A stretch of 64,000 bases of DNA from Cupriavidus sp. U2 (GTDB lineage Bacteria > Pseudomonadota > Gammaproteobacteria > Burkholderiales > Burkholderiaceae). Within the stretch, counting starts at the first letter, position 1, and the number at the start of each line of letters is the position of its first letter. A program made the translations under genes and the position numbers. Below are positions 7,745 to 16,374 of this stretch, one piece after another. The stretch is taken from the NCBI RefSeq assembly GCF_009663685.2, contig NZ_RCOG02000011.1, positions 165,020 to 229,019 of the forward strand. Direction: 5' to 3'. Under the pieces are notes generated by a model. That model had not been told where the DNA came from, ran no database searches, and saw only the letters and a list, made by a program, of their open reading frames with translations.

Positions 7745-8752
7745 GTGCCGCAAGTGCTGTCATCCGCATCCCAACGCGCCGCCGTCCAGCACACTGGCGG
7801 CGCCCTTTCCTATCCGCCGCGTACGGTAGCCGGCGCCCTGGAAGCCAGTGCGATGGCGTGGCGCCGTCTGCGCTGGCAGGCGGGCAGTCTGCTCTTCCCC
7901 GCTGCGACGGCGACGGCGCTTGAGCGCCTGTGGTTCAGTCCGCCCCGGGGCAAACATAGCCCGGAAGGTCGCCGCATGCTGGATGCGGCGCGCGCGGAAT
8001 GGGCACTGGTCACTGGCCAGGGCGCCAGCCGGCGCGTGCGCGTGTATCGTTGGGGTAACAAGGGGCCCGTTGTGCTGCTGGCGCACGGCTGGGGCGGCAA
8101 TGCGGGCCAGTGGCACGCCGTGGCAGCCGGCCTGTTGTCGGCGGGCATGCGCGTGGTGGCCTTCGACGCCCTGTCGCACGGCGCGTCCGATGCGGGCGCA
8201 CGAGGACAGCAGCAAACATCGATCCTGGAAATGGCGCGATCGCTATTGGCCGTGGCCTGGCATGTCGGACCTGTGCACGCCGTGGTGGCGCATTCGCTGG
8301 GCGGCGCGGCGGCCGCGCAGGCGATTCGCGAGGGCCTGCCCGCCCGCGGGGTGGCAATGATCGGGGCGCCAGCCGACATGTACGACGCATGCGCCGCCAT
8401 GGCCTGGCAGCTTGGCGTCGCGCCGCATGTGCTGGATCGCATGCAACGCCGCAGCGAACAATGGCTCGGCGCGAGCTGGTCCACGTTCAATGTGCCCGAT
8501 ATCGGTCGTACCCGGCCGGTCCCACCATTGCTGGTGATTCATGACCGCGACGACAAGGAAGTCCGCTGGGAAGATGGCGCGGCCATTGCCGGCGCGTGGC
8601 CGGACTCGCGCCTGATTACCACCGAGGGCCTGGGCCATCGGCGCATCCTGCGCGACGCCGATGTCGTCGCGCATCTCGCGCGCTTCGTGTGCGGCCTGGC
8701 AGCCGCGCCGGCCCTGCCCCCGATGTCGTACAGGGCTTCCGCGTCGCAGTGA
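7745..8752 (+). CDS. Alpha/beta-fold hydrolase
   Basis: This protein of about 335 residues has the alpha/beta hydrolase layout: the oxyanion-region motif LLAHGWGGNAGQW, the nucleophile elbow AHSLGG (GxSxG-like, Ser nucleophile), the acid-bearing strand VIHDRDDKEV and the catalytic His in EGLGHRRIL. The reaction and substrate are unknown. I prefer the GTG start at 7745 because GGAGG lies 8 bp before it; a TTG at 7700 in the same frame lacks one. Its control by the upstream TetR protein is suggested by the shared operator. It ends directly against the convergent oxidoreductase gene. Confidence 0.85.
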   Translation: MPQVLSSASQRAAVQHTGGALSYPPRTVAGALEASAMAWRRLRWQAGSLLFPAATATALERLWFSPPRGKHSPEGRRMLDAARAEWALVTGQGASRRVRVYRWGNKGPVVLLAHGWGGNAGQWHAVAAGLLSAGMRVVAFDALSHGASDAGARGQQQTSILEMARSLLAVAWHVGPVHAVVAHSLGGAAAAQAIREGLPARGVAMIGAPADMYDACAAMAWQLGVAPHVLDRMQRRSEQWLGASWSTFNVPDIGRTRPVPPLLVIHDRDDKEVRWEDGAAIAGAWPDSRLITTEGLGHRRILRDADVVAHLARFVCGLAAAPALPPMSYRASASQ

Positions 8753-9769
8753 TCAGAACCCTTGCAGTACCAGCTTGCCGATGGTCTGTCCGCCTTCCAG
8801 CAGGGCATGGGCACGCCGCAGATTGTCGGCACGGATGGCGCCGAGGTTGTCCCCCACGGTCGTCTGCAGCTTGCCGGCATCCACCAGGCGCGCCACTTCA
8901 TTGAGCAGGCGATGCTGCGCGATCATGTCTGGCGTCTCGTACATCGCGCGCGTGAACATGAATTCCCAGACGAACGTGGCGCTCTTGCTCTTCAGTTCGC
9001 CCACGCTCAGCGGGCCGGCATTCTCGACGATCGAGCAGATCTTGCCCTGCGGGGCAATGGCCGCGGCCATCGCATGGAAATGGCGATCCGTATCGTTGAA
9101 GCAAAGGATATAGTCGACGTGCGCAAACCCTAGCGCGCGCAGTTGCTTCGGGATGTCCTGACGATGGTCGATCGTGTGATCGGCGCCCAGGCGGCGGCAC
9201 CATGCCTCGGACTCCGGACGGGAGGCCGTGGCCACCACGGTCAGGCCCGCCAGCACCTTGGCCAGCTGGATGCCTATCGATCCCACGCCGCCCGCCCCGC
9301 CAATGATCAGTACCGACTTGCCCGCATCGTCGCCTTTTGGCGAAACGCCCAGGCGGTCGAACAGGGCTTCCCAGGCCGTGATCGCCGTGAGCGGCAACGC
9401 GGCCGCCTGCGCGAAGTCCAGGGATGCGGGCTTGTGGCCGGCAATGCGTTCATCCACCAGATGGAACTCGCTGTTCGCGCCCGGCCGCGTGATGCTGCCC
9501 GCGTAGAACACCGGGTCCCCCACCTTGAACAGCGTCACCTCGGCCCCCACCGCCACCACGGTGCCGGCAGCGTCCCAGCCCAGCACGCGCGGGGCATCCT
9601 CGACCTTGTCCTTGGGCGCCCGCACCTTGGTGTCCACCGGATTCACGGCGATGGCTTCCACCTTGACCAGCAGGTCGCGGCCGGTGGCTTCGGGCTTGGG
9701 AATTTCCACATCGACCAGCGATTGCGGATCGGAAATGGGCAGGTAACGGGTCAGGCCAATGGCTTTCAT
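8753..9769 (-). CDS. Zinc-type alcohol dehydrogenase / quinone oxidoreductase family protein
   Basis: This 338-residue medium-chain dehydrogenase/reductase has an N-terminal GroES-like domain (VLGWDAAGTVVAVG) and a Rossmann NAD(P)H site IIGGAGGVGSIGIQLAK. It lacks the structural-zinc cysteine cluster, so it belongs to the zinc-independent YhdH/QOR-like group (annotated as zinc-binding alcohol dehydrogenase family protein). It would reduce quinones or activated alkenes with NADPH. The start is the ATG at 9769 with a GGA element before it. The gene converges on the hydrolase with no spacer. Confidence 0.88.
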   Translation of the reverse strand: MKAIGLTRYLPISDPQSLVDVEIPKPEATGRDLLVKVEAIAVNPVDTKVRAPKDKVEDAPRVLGWDAAGTVVAVGAEVTLFKVGDPVFYAGSITRPGANSEFHLVDERIAGHKPASLDFAQAAALPLTAITAWEALFDRLGVSPKGDDAGKSVLIIGGAGGVGSIGIQLAKVLAGLTVVATASRPESEAWCRRLGADHTIDHRQDIPKQLRALGFAHVDYILCFNDTDRHFHAMAAAIAPQGKICSIVENAGPLSVGELKSKSATFVWEFMFTRAMYETPDMIAQHRLLNEVARLVDAGKLQTTVGDNLGAIRADNLRRAHALLEGGQTIGKLVLQGF

Positions 9770-9885
9770 GTCAGGGTCCTCTCGAAGATTGACGGGATGC
9801 CTGCATCGTAGCCAATCCCCACACGATTGATTAGCCGGATAGTGTCGCAATCACTTTCCCTTTTTTCAGGAAAATGCGACCGGAC

Positions 9886-9911
9886 AAAAAGCCCGCGCGA
9901 GGCGGGCTTTT
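9886..9911 (-). terminator. Intrinsic terminator after oxlT1
   Basis: A GC-rich stem (GCCCGC/GCGGGC) is flanked by AAAAA on the left and TTTT on the right, so on the minus strand it ends in a T-run 30 bp past the transporter stop. It may work in both directions. Confidence 0.8.
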
Positions 9912-9941
9912 CAACGCTGCCATGGCGCCGAGGCGCAGGGA

Positions 9942-11267
9942 TCAGGTCAGGTCATCCGGCACCGGACGATAGCCCATCGGGGTCGTCGAGGTGTCCTGAA
10001 CGTACTTTTTTGCGTGGGCCTCGCGCATCGGCTTGAGTACGAAGATCGCCATCAGCGCCGAGAGCGCTGCCATGCCCGATGCCAGCATGAACACTGCATG
10101 CCAGTCGCCGGTGGCCGCCGTGATCACACTGGAGAACGGCACCAGCAGCGCGGCCGTACCCTTGGCCGTGTAGAGCATGCCCGCGTTGGTCGCCGCGAAT
10201 TTCGGCCCGAACGTATCGCCACAGGTGGCCGGGAACAGGCTGTAGATTTCACCCCAGGCGAAGAACACGATGCCGGTCAGGACCACGAATGCCACTGGAT
10301 TGTGGCCGTAATTGGCCAGCAGCAGAATGCCCACTGCTTCCACGGCGAACGCGAGGAACATCGTATTTTCCCGACCGATGTTGTCCGACACCCAGCCGAA
10401 GAACGGGCGTGTCAGGCCATTCAGCACACGGTCGATGGTCAGGGCGAAGGTAAGCGCCGGCAAGGTAAGCCCCCAGATCGACACGGGCGAATCGTGCAGG
10501 CCGAAGTCCTTGGCGATGGGGCCCAGCTGCGCGGTAGCCATCAGCCCGCCCGCCGCCATCATCACGAACATCGCGTACATGACCCAGAAGATCGGCGACG
10601 ACATCACCTGGCGCGGCGACGCGTTGTAGGTGGTCGCGGCCTTGAGCGTCGACTTGACGTCCGCCAGGATCTTGGCCGACGGCGGCAGCAGCAACATGCC
10701 CAGGACCATGACGATCAGGCCCTGCCCCAGACCGAAGTACAGGAACGTGGCCTCATAGCCGCTGCTCTTGATCATGTTGGCGATCGGCACCACGGTGGCC
10801 GCCGACCCGGCGCCAAAGCCCGCGGCCGTCAGACCCGCCGCCAGCCCCCGCCGATTCGGGAACCACTTCAGCGCGTTACCGACGCAGGTGCCATACACCG
10901 CGCCCGCGCCCACGCCGCCAATGGCGGCCGCCACGTAGAGCATCGGCAGCGACGACGCCATCGAGTTCATCACCCAGGCCACCGCGCACAGCAGGCCGCC
11001 GCCAACCACCACCGGGCGCGGACCGTACTTGTCCACCAGGTAGCCTTCGATCGGCACCAGCCAGGTCTCGGTCACCACAAAGATGGTGAAAGCCACCTGG
11101 ATCGCCGTGCGGCCCCAGTGGTACTTGTCGTCGATCGGGTTGACGAACAGCGTCCAGCCGTACTGCATGTTGGCGATCATCGCCATACAGATCACGCCGA
11201 ATACAAGCTGCGTCCACGGCGATGAATACCAGGACGCTTGCGCGGGTGCGCTTTGCTGACTTTCCAT
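9942..11267 (-). CDS. oxlT: Oxalate/formate antiporter-family MFS transporter (first copy)
   Basis: This 441-residue protein has twelve predicted membrane segments and matches the OxlT family: MQYGWTLFVNPID in TM1-2, TETWLVPIEGYLVDKYGPRP, and GNALKWFPNRRGLAAGLTAAGFG. OxlT of Oxalobacter exchanges external oxalate for internal formate. In this context oxalate uptake is likely. The start is the ATG at 11267 with an AAGGAGACACC ribosome-binding site; frame extensions upstream are not coding. An oxalate-regulon operator lies at 11385-11406, and the unit ends at an intrinsic terminator. A second OxlT is encoded at 13359-14708. Confidence 0.93.
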   Translation of the reverse strand: MESQQSAPAQASWYSSPWTQLVFGVICMAMIANMQYGWTLFVNPIDDKYHWGRTAIQVAFTIFVVTETWLVPIEGYLVDKYGPRPVVVGGGLLCAVAWVMNSMASSLPMLYVAAAIGGVGAGAVYGTCVGNALKWFPNRRGLAAGLTAAGFGAGSAATVVPIANMIKSSGYEATFLYFGLGQGLIVMVLGMLLLPPSAKILADVKSTLKAATTYNASPRQVMSSPIFWVMYAMFVMMAAGGLMATAQLGPIAKDFGLHDSPVSIWGLTLPALTFALTIDRVLNGLTRPFFGWVSDNIGRENTMFLAFAVEAVGILLLANYGHNPVAFVVLTGIVFFAWGEIYSLFPATCGDTFGPKFAATNAGMLYTAKGTAALLVPFSSVITAATGDWHAVFMLASGMAALSALMAIFVLKPMREAHAKKYVQDTSTTPMGYRPVPDDLT

Positions 11268-11937
11268 GGTGTCTCCTTCTGGCGGGTGGGCCCGCTGTTG
11301 TGGATCGGCATCTGCATTGGTGCCTGTGGTGTGTATTGCTGCTGCTTTGTGTTTTTGTGTCGAACGGCTGGCCGCTCTAGTGCTATACAGTATGTGGTAT
11401 ATCACGCAAGTCAAGGCGATTCGGCGGCCTACCTGACCTGTCAGGCAGACATTCGAAAGCACCCAGTCGCGTGGCCCCGCCAACTGGTGCATCGTGGGCA
11501 TGAAAGCCCGCCGGCCAAGCGAGCCGATCTTCTTGCCGATCAGATACTTAGGCATGCATCCGGCATCAATGGAAATTGCTGCGGCGCATGTGGCGGATAA
11601 CCCGATCTAGGGAAAGTCCCGACCCTTCCGGCGACGTCGAATCATCAGCGGGCAAGCTGAATTCGGCGCGGTTCAGGACCACGGCACATGAGTCGAAAAG
11701 GAAAAAGCCGGGGAAATCCGGGGCGGGATGTGGGGGGAGGGAAAGCGGGATATGCCGTGCTGCGTCGCGACCTGAGATCACTGGCGCAGGGGCATGGGGA
11801 TACGGCTGGCGAAACTCTGAAAAGACGGCCGCTGAGGACTGCGGGGACTGCGCACTGCGGGGAGTTGCCGGCCGCTACAACTTCCCTGCTACTACCAACT
11901 GCACACTACAGGTACTGCAAAATTCGTCGAACAGCGA
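11268..11937. other. Intergenic region between oxlT1 and the small membrane protein gene
   Basis: This 670-bp stretch holds the oxlT1 control region, with one copy of the oxalate-regulon operator at 11385-11406. The rest, about 11410-11930, has open frames but none with a convincing start, composition or recognisable product, and I see no RNA gene in it. Confidence 0.5.
11385..11406 (-). promoter_or_regulatory. Oxalate-regulon operator A (oxlT1)
   Basis: The + strand reads ATACAGTATGTGGTATATCA followed by CG, identical over 22 bp to the site before frc3. It is 118 bp upstream of the oxlT1 start. The inner palindrome TGGTATATCA is close to the TGGTATACCA type bound by FCD-class GntR proteins. 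Confidence 0.8.
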
Positions 11938-12153
11938 TCAGGCGTGCAGGAAGCGGGGCTGGAGCACCATATCCGAGGCGGAGCTGCCGATGCCGGTGGA
12001 CGACTCTTCCGACGAACCCAGACCCGCAAAGCGGCCATGTTCCTGGGCGGTGGTCAGCAGGCCCATCGGCAGGACGGTGGCGAGCACGTAAGTCACGGTG
12101 ACACCCAGCGAAACAACACCGAGGGCGAGAAGGGTAAGCAGCGTGGTGTTCAT
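11938..12153 (-). CDS. Small single-pass membrane protein of the oxalate island
   Basis: This 71-residue protein has an N-terminal membrane segment (TLLALGVVSLGVTVTYVLATVLP) and a Ser/Gly-rich tail without recognisable motifs. The ATG at 12153 has a good ribosome-binding site (TTAGGAG). I do not recognise a family. An oxalate-regulon operator lies 68 bp upstream, so the gene is probably expressed with the transporter, transferase and decarboxylase genes. A role as an accessory subunit of the transporter is possible but unsupported by sequence. Confidence 0.7.
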   Translation of the reverse strand: MNTTLLTLLALGVVSLGVTVTYVLATVLPMGLLTTAQEHGRFAGLGSSEESSTGIGSSASDMVLQPRFLHA

Positions 12154-12220
12154 GAAAACTCCTAAGTCGTAAGGATCAAGGTGGATTCATTATATGCTGC
12201 ACTGCGAGGTCTGTAAATAT

Positions 12221-12238
12221 TTGGTATGTGATATATCT
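12221..12238 (-). promoter_or_regulatory. Oxalate-regulon operator B (small membrane protein)
   Basis: TTGGTATGTGATATATCT matches the operator core GTATGTGRTATATCA with one terminal mismatch. It lies 68 bp upstream of the 71-residue membrane-protein gene, between it and the terminator of the LysR gene. Confidence 0.75.
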
Positions 12239-12255
12239 GTAGTGGAATCGCTCTA

Positions 12256-12288
12256 AAAACAACAACGCACCCCGTGGGGTGCGTTGTT
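12256..12288 (-). terminator. Intrinsic terminator after the LysR gene
   Basis: The perfect 13-bp arms AACAACGCACCCC and GGGGTGCGTTGTT are separated by two bases, and on the minus strand GTTTTTAG follows. It is 113 bp past the stop of the LysR gene at 12401 and ends the oxlT2-lysR transcript. Confidence 0.88.
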
Positions 12289-12400
12289 GATCTCATAATC
12301 GGGTCCGGAAGACGGCTGGCGATCAGATCATGAAGAGAAAGTGCTAGAAATGGCGCAGCAATATTTGCCGCAGTGCGGCAGGTGAATCGCGCTCATCACC

Positions 12401-13312
12401 CTACCCCACTTTCTTCAAGAGCTCCTGGTCGTACTCCTGCGCCCGCAGGTTGTCCCAGACGGCCGCCGCGTTGGGCTTCAGCGAGCGCGCCTTGCGCCGT
12501 ACCAGCATGACGTTGGAAGTCACCTGGGGCCGCAATGGTCGCAGCACAGCAGCGGGCGCCAAGCCACTGGCCTGCGCCCGCGACGGCACCACGCCGATGC
12601 CCAGCCCCATCGCCACCATGCCGAAGATGGCCGCGAAATGTCCGAGCAACTGCAGCGAACCCGGCCTGACGTGATACGTGGACAATGCGCGCTCGACCGC
12701 AGGCTGGACCCCGGAATGCTGGTCCAGCGACAGCACCGACGCATCGGCCAGTTCGCCCCACCCCAACGAATCGCGCGACGCCAGCGGATGGTCCGCCGGC
12801 AGCACCGCTTGCAGCGGGTCGACGCACAGCGGTTCGCAGTACAGGTCATCGCAGGGTGCCGGATTGCTGGCGATACCGAAATCCACCTCGCCACTGCGCA
12901 CGCTCTGCAGCACCGATTCATGCGAGCGGTCGCGCAGCGTGATGCCGATGCCGGGCCACGCCTTGCGGCAGCCCGCCAGCCACATCGGCACCGACATCGA
13001 CGACAGCACGGGGTCGGTGGCGATCTGCACGGTGCCCTGGCTCGGCTTGCCGGTGCCGTGGCTGTCGCGCAGCGTCTGCTCGACTTCCTCGATCAGATGG
13101 CAGATGCGTTGCGACAGCATTTCGCCGGCGTCGGTCAGCTCTACCTGGCGCGTGGTCCGGTCGAACAGCCGCTGGTCGATTTCTTCTTCCAGTTCGCGCA
13201 CGCTACGGCTGATCGCCGATTGCGTAAGACCCAGTTCCGCCGCGGCGCGCGTAAAGCTTTTCTGGCGCGCCACCGCGGCAAAGGCCTTCAACTGAGGAAG
13301 CGAAACATTCAT
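12401..13312 (-). CDS. LysR-family regulator in operon with oxlT2
   Basis: This 303-residue LysR protein has the N-terminal winged helix-turn-helix (LPQLKAFAAVARQKSFTRAA, then LTQSAISRSVRELEEEI) and a periplasmic-binding-like effector domain (VQIATDPVLSSMSVP onward). The ATG at 13312 gives MNVSLPQ. It follows oxlT2 by 46 bp in the same direction and is therefore probably cotranscribed with the transporter, which is an unusual arrangement because LysR genes more often diverge from their target. The effector is unknown; oxalate or formate is plausible from context. Confidence 0.88.
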   Translation of the reverse strand: MNVSLPQLKAFAAVARQKSFTRAAAELGLTQSAISRSVRELEEEIDQRLFDRTTRQVELTDAGEMLSQRICHLIEEVEQTLRDSHGTGKPSQGTVQIATDPVLSSMSVPMWLAGCRKAWPGIGITLRDRSHESVLQSVRSGEVDFGIASNPAPCDDLYCEPLCVDPLQAVLPADHPLASRDSLGWGELADASVLSLDQHSGVQPAVERALSTYHVRPGSLQLLGHFAAIFGMVAMGLGIGVVPSRAQASGLAPAAVLRPLRPQVTSNVMLVRRKARSLKPNAAAVWDNLRAQEYDQELLKKVG

Positions 13313-13358
13313 GGTGCCGCTCCTTCCTTGCTGGGTACTGCCGGGGTTGTGGCGCGGG

Positions 13359-14708
13359 CTATTCACCTTTGCCCGTGGAGAAACCTGCCATATAGGTGCC
13401 GTTGTCGCTGACCGGGACAGGCTGTGCCTCGGCATGCCCCGTGATGAAACGCCGGCGCATCGGCTGCAGCACGAACTTGGCCGCCAGCCCCGCCGCCACC
13501 GTCATCACGGCCGCCACGGCGAACACGAGGTTCCAGCCGCCCGTATGCGACAGCACCGATGCCACCGGCACCAGCAGCGCGGCCGTGCCCTTGGCCGTAT
13601 AGAGCGTGCCGGCGTTGGCCGCGGCGAACTTGCTGCCGAACGTATCGGCGCACAGCGCGGGAAAGATCGAGAAGATCTCGCCCCAGAACAGGAACGTCAG
13701 CGCCGCGAACAGCATGAACATGTACGGGTCGTGGCCGAACTCCAGCAGGCCGATCAGCGACAGGCCTTCGCCGATGAAGATCAGGAACATCGTATTTTCC
13801 CGACCGATGCGGTCCGAGACGAAGCCGCACAGCGGACGCGTCAGCCCGTTGCACAGGTTGTCGATCGACAGCGTCATCGTCAGCAGCGGCAGCGTCATGC
13901 CCAGCATCGTCACCGGCATCGACGCAAAGCCGAAGTCCTTGGCGATGGGGCCCAGTTGCGCGGTGGCCATGATGCCGCCGGCCGCCACGGCCACGAACGA
14001 GATGTAGATCACCCAGAACACCGGCGTGCGCACCATCTGGCCAGGCGTGAACTCCACCGGGTTGGTCAGGATCTTCTTGTTGGCCACCAGCCCCTTGGGC
14101 GGCTGCGGCTTCACCAGCAGCAAGGCCATGGCGAAGATCAGCACGCCCTGGATGATGCCGAACGTAAAGAACGCATGTTCATAGCCGGACTTCTGGATCA
14201 TGTTGGCGATGGGGATCACCGTCAGCGCCGACCCCGCGCCAAAGCCGGCGGCGGTCAGGCCGGCGGCCAGGCCACGCTTGTCCGGGAACCACTTCAGCGC
14301 GTTACCCACGCAGGTGCCATACACGCCGCCCGCGCCGATACCGGCGATCACCGCTGCCGTATAAAGCATCGGCAGCGACGTGGCATACGAATTCATCACC
14401 CAGGCCAGGCCGGCGCAGATGGCGCCGCCGGCCACCACCGGACGCGGGCCGAACTTGTCCACGAGCCAGCCTTCCAGCGGCACGAGCCAGGTTTCCGTGA
14501 CGATAAAAATGGAAAAGGCGACCTGGATTGCGGAGTCGCCCCAATGGTGCTTGGCGTTCATCGGCGTAACGAACAGCGTCCAGCCATACTGGAGGTTCGC
14601 CACCAAGCCCATACAAAGTACACCGATGAATAGCTGGAACCAGCGATTGCGGAGGAAGCCTCCGTTTGCATTGCCCATGGCGGGGCCTGCCGCATTGATG
14701 TGCGCCAT
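13359..14708 (-). CDS. oxlT: Oxalate/formate antiporter-family MFS transporter (second copy)
   Basis: This 449-residue MFS protein is a clear paralogue of the OxlT at 9942-11267, sharing LQYGWTLFVTPMNAKHHWG, TETWLVPLEGWLVDKFGPRPVV and GNALKWFPDKRGLAAGLTAAG. The start is the ATG at 14708 with an AGGAGACACG ribosome-binding site. Unlike the first copy it has no copy of the oxalate-regulon operator; instead it diverges from a LysR gene at 14922. It may respond to a different signal or serve a related substrate such as formate. Confidence 0.91.
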   Translation of the reverse strand: MAHINAAGPAMGNANGGFLRNRWFQLFIGVLCMGLVANLQYGWTLFVTPMNAKHHWGDSAIQVAFSIFIVTETWLVPLEGWLVDKFGPRPVVAGGAICAGLAWVMNSYATSLPMLYTAAVIAGIGAGGVYGTCVGNALKWFPDKRGLAAGLTAAGFGAGSALTVIPIANMIQKSGYEHAFFTFGIIQGVLIFAMALLLVKPQPPKGLVANKKILTNPVEFTPGQMVRTPVFWVIYISFVAVAAGGIMATAQLGPIAKDFGFASMPVTMLGMTLPLLTMTLSIDNLCNGLTRPLCGFVSDRIGRENTMFLIFIGEGLSLIGLLEFGHDPYMFMLFAALTFLFWGEIFSIFPALCADTFGSKFAAANAGTLYTAKGTAALLVPVASVLSHTGGWNLVFAVAAVMTVAAGLAAKFVLQPMRRRFITGHAEAQPVPVSDNGTYMAGFSTGKGE

Positions 14709-14921
14709 GTCGTGTCTCCTTGCATTAGTGTCATGCGCGCTCTGCGGCGCGCGTGGTGGGCTTGGCCTTGGGGGACGCCCGCTTTCACTACTGAATGAGC
14801 GCGCCTGACATTGCGGCACGTGTATTCGTGGATTGATGCTACTTCAAACTTAGATCAGCACAGCATAAAGTTTTTTATTATGATCATTGACGATCCTTTA
14901 TAGATTGCGGGAAATCGTGCA

Positions 14922-15866
14922 ATGAAGAATGCGACGCTGCGCCAGCTGAAAGTCTTCGAAACGGTGGCCCGCCACCTCAGCTTTTCCCGCGCGGCCGAAG
15001 AGCTGCATCTCACGCAACCTGCTGTTTCTACACAGGTTCGACAGTTGGAGCTGCACGTCGGCCTGCCCCTGTTCGAGCAGCTTGGCAAGCGCATTTACCT
15101 GACGCCGGCCGGCACCGAGATGCTTCACTACAGCCGCAGCATCATTCAGCAATTCCGGGAAGCCGAAGACGCGATGGCGCAGCTTAAGGGTATATCCGGG
15201 GGCCGCCTGAACGTCGCCGTGATCAGTGCGGGCGACTATTTCTTCCCTCGCCTGCTTGCGGAATTCATGAACCGGCATGAATCGGTGACATTGAATCTTG
15301 CAGTGCACAACCGCGAGGAACTGCTGCACCAGTTGAGCGGCAACCTGACCGACCTGGCGGTCATGGTACGCCCGCCCGAGGGCATGGACACGATCGCGGA
15401 ACCGTTCGCCCCGCACCCCTATGTCATCGTGGCCGCACCCAACCATCCGCTGGTGGGCCAGCGACGTATCCCGCTGGCGGGTCTGGCGGAGGAGGCCTTC
15501 GTGGCGCGCGAAAAAGGCTCGGACACGTGGAATTCGATGCAGGAAGGTTTTGCCGGCCGGCTCTCGAACCTGCGCATCGCGATGGAGATCAAGAGCACCG
15601 AGACCATCAAGCAGGCCGTGATCGCCAATATGGGCATTGCCTTCCTGTCGGCACATACCGTCGGCCTGGAACTGCAGACCGGCAAGCTGGCCGTGCTCGA
15701 TATCGAAGGCTTTCCCGTGATGCTGAACTGGTATGTGGTCCATCGCAAGAACAAGCGCCTGCCCCCGGTGGCGCTGGCGTTCAAGCAGTTCCTGATGGAG
15801 GAAGGCCACACGCTGATCCAGCAGATCACGGGCGTCGAAGGCCTGATCCGGCCCCATCATGGCTAG
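14922..15866 (+). CDS. LysR-family regulator (CbbR-like)
   Basis: This 314-residue protein resembles CbbR-type LysR regulators: the N-terminus TLRQLKVFETVARHLSFSRA, then LHLTQPAVSTQVRQLELHVG, and the effector-domain patch GDYFFPRLLAEFMNRH. CbbR proteins usually control CO2-fixation genes, but no cbb genes are in this window. Here the gene diverges from oxlT2 and precedes a small unknown gene, so those are its likely targets. Linking a CbbR-like sensor to oxalate or formate use would fit formate-oxidising autotrophs; that is an inference. Confidence 0.9.
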   Translation: MKNATLRQLKVFETVARHLSFSRAAEELHLTQPAVSTQVRQLELHVGLPLFEQLGKRIYLTPAGTEMLHYSRSIIQQFREAEDAMAQLKGISGGRLNVAVISAGDYFFPRLLAEFMNRHESVTLNLAVHNREELLHQLSGNLTDLAVMVRPPEGMDTIAEPFAPHPYVIVAAPNHPLVGQRRIPLAGLAEEAFVAREKGSDTWNSMQEGFAGRLSNLRIAMEIKSTETIKQAVIANMGIAFLSAHTVGLELQTGKLAVLDIEGFPVMLNWYVVHRKNKRLPPVALAFKQFLMEEGHTLIQQITGVEGLIRPHHG

Positions 15867-15877
15867 TCGTCTCTTGT

Positions 15878-15893
15878 ATAAGCGATGACTTAT
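15878..15893 (+). promoter_or_regulatory. Inverted repeat before the 105-residue gene
   Basis: The arms ATAAG and CTTAT are separated by six bases, 102 bp upstream of the ATG at 15995 and directly after the LysR gene. The spacing fits a LysR-type box. The DNA just downstream is AT-rich and promoter-like. Confidence 0.4.
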
Positions 15894-15994
15894 GGTTTTT
15901 CGATGAAACTTTAATTATCGTAAATCGTTCCTGCTGTCTAAGCTTCGGACATCACACACTGCAGTACAGACGTGTGCAACCACAGGAGACGATC

Positions 15995-16312
15995 ATGAAC
16001 CACCTCCAATCCGACGCGCCCGCCACCGTTGCAATGCCGACGGCCGTCAGCGAGATGCGCCACCTTGATCGTGAGATCCAGCTGGCCGCCTACAACGCCG
16101 CGTTCACCGAACTGGGCCTGCGCTTCCGCTGGGACGCTCCGATGTTCGAATGGCTGTGCGGCATCGACTGCGAAAAGACGCGCGTCACGCGCTATATCGA
16201 GCAGTACCATGCCCACCTGCTGAACGCGTACGACGCGCCGTTCCTGAGCCAGCTGATCTTCGACAAGAAGAACGAATACCTGCGCGGCATGGCCGGCGCC
16301 GGCGCGAACTAA
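15995..16312 (+). CDS. Unknown 105-residue protein of the oxalate island
   Basis: The protein begins MNHLQSDAPATVAMP and continues with a mostly helical, Tyr/Trp-rich body (GLRFRWDAPMFEWLCGI, VTRYIEQYHAHLLNAYD, FDKKNEYLRGMAG). There is no signal peptide or membrane segment, so it is probably cytoplasmic. I do not recognise a family. The ribosome-binding site ACAGGAGAC is strong, and a terminator follows 25 bp after the stop, so it forms a complete single-gene unit. It sits between a CbbR-like regulator and a CoA-transferase gene; its link to oxalate metabolism rests on location only. Confidence 0.8.
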   Translation: MNHLQSDAPATVAMPTAVSEMRHLDREIQLAAYNAAFTELGLRFRWDAPMFEWLCGIDCEKTRVTRYIEQYHAHLLNAYDAPFLSQLIFDKKNEYLRGMAGAGAN

Positions 16313-16336
16313 GTTCCGCGGCACCGCCAGCGCAGC

Positions 16337-16366
16337 AAGGGCCCCGTCACGGGGCCCTTGGCTTTT
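16337..16366. terminator. Bidirectional intrinsic terminator
   Basis: The arms AAGGGCCCC and GGGGCCCTT pair perfectly around GTCAC, with GGCTTTTC on the right. It separates the convergent 105-residue gene and frc1 and probably serves the plus-strand gene mainly. Confidence 0.8.
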
Positions 16367-16374
16367 CTACGACG

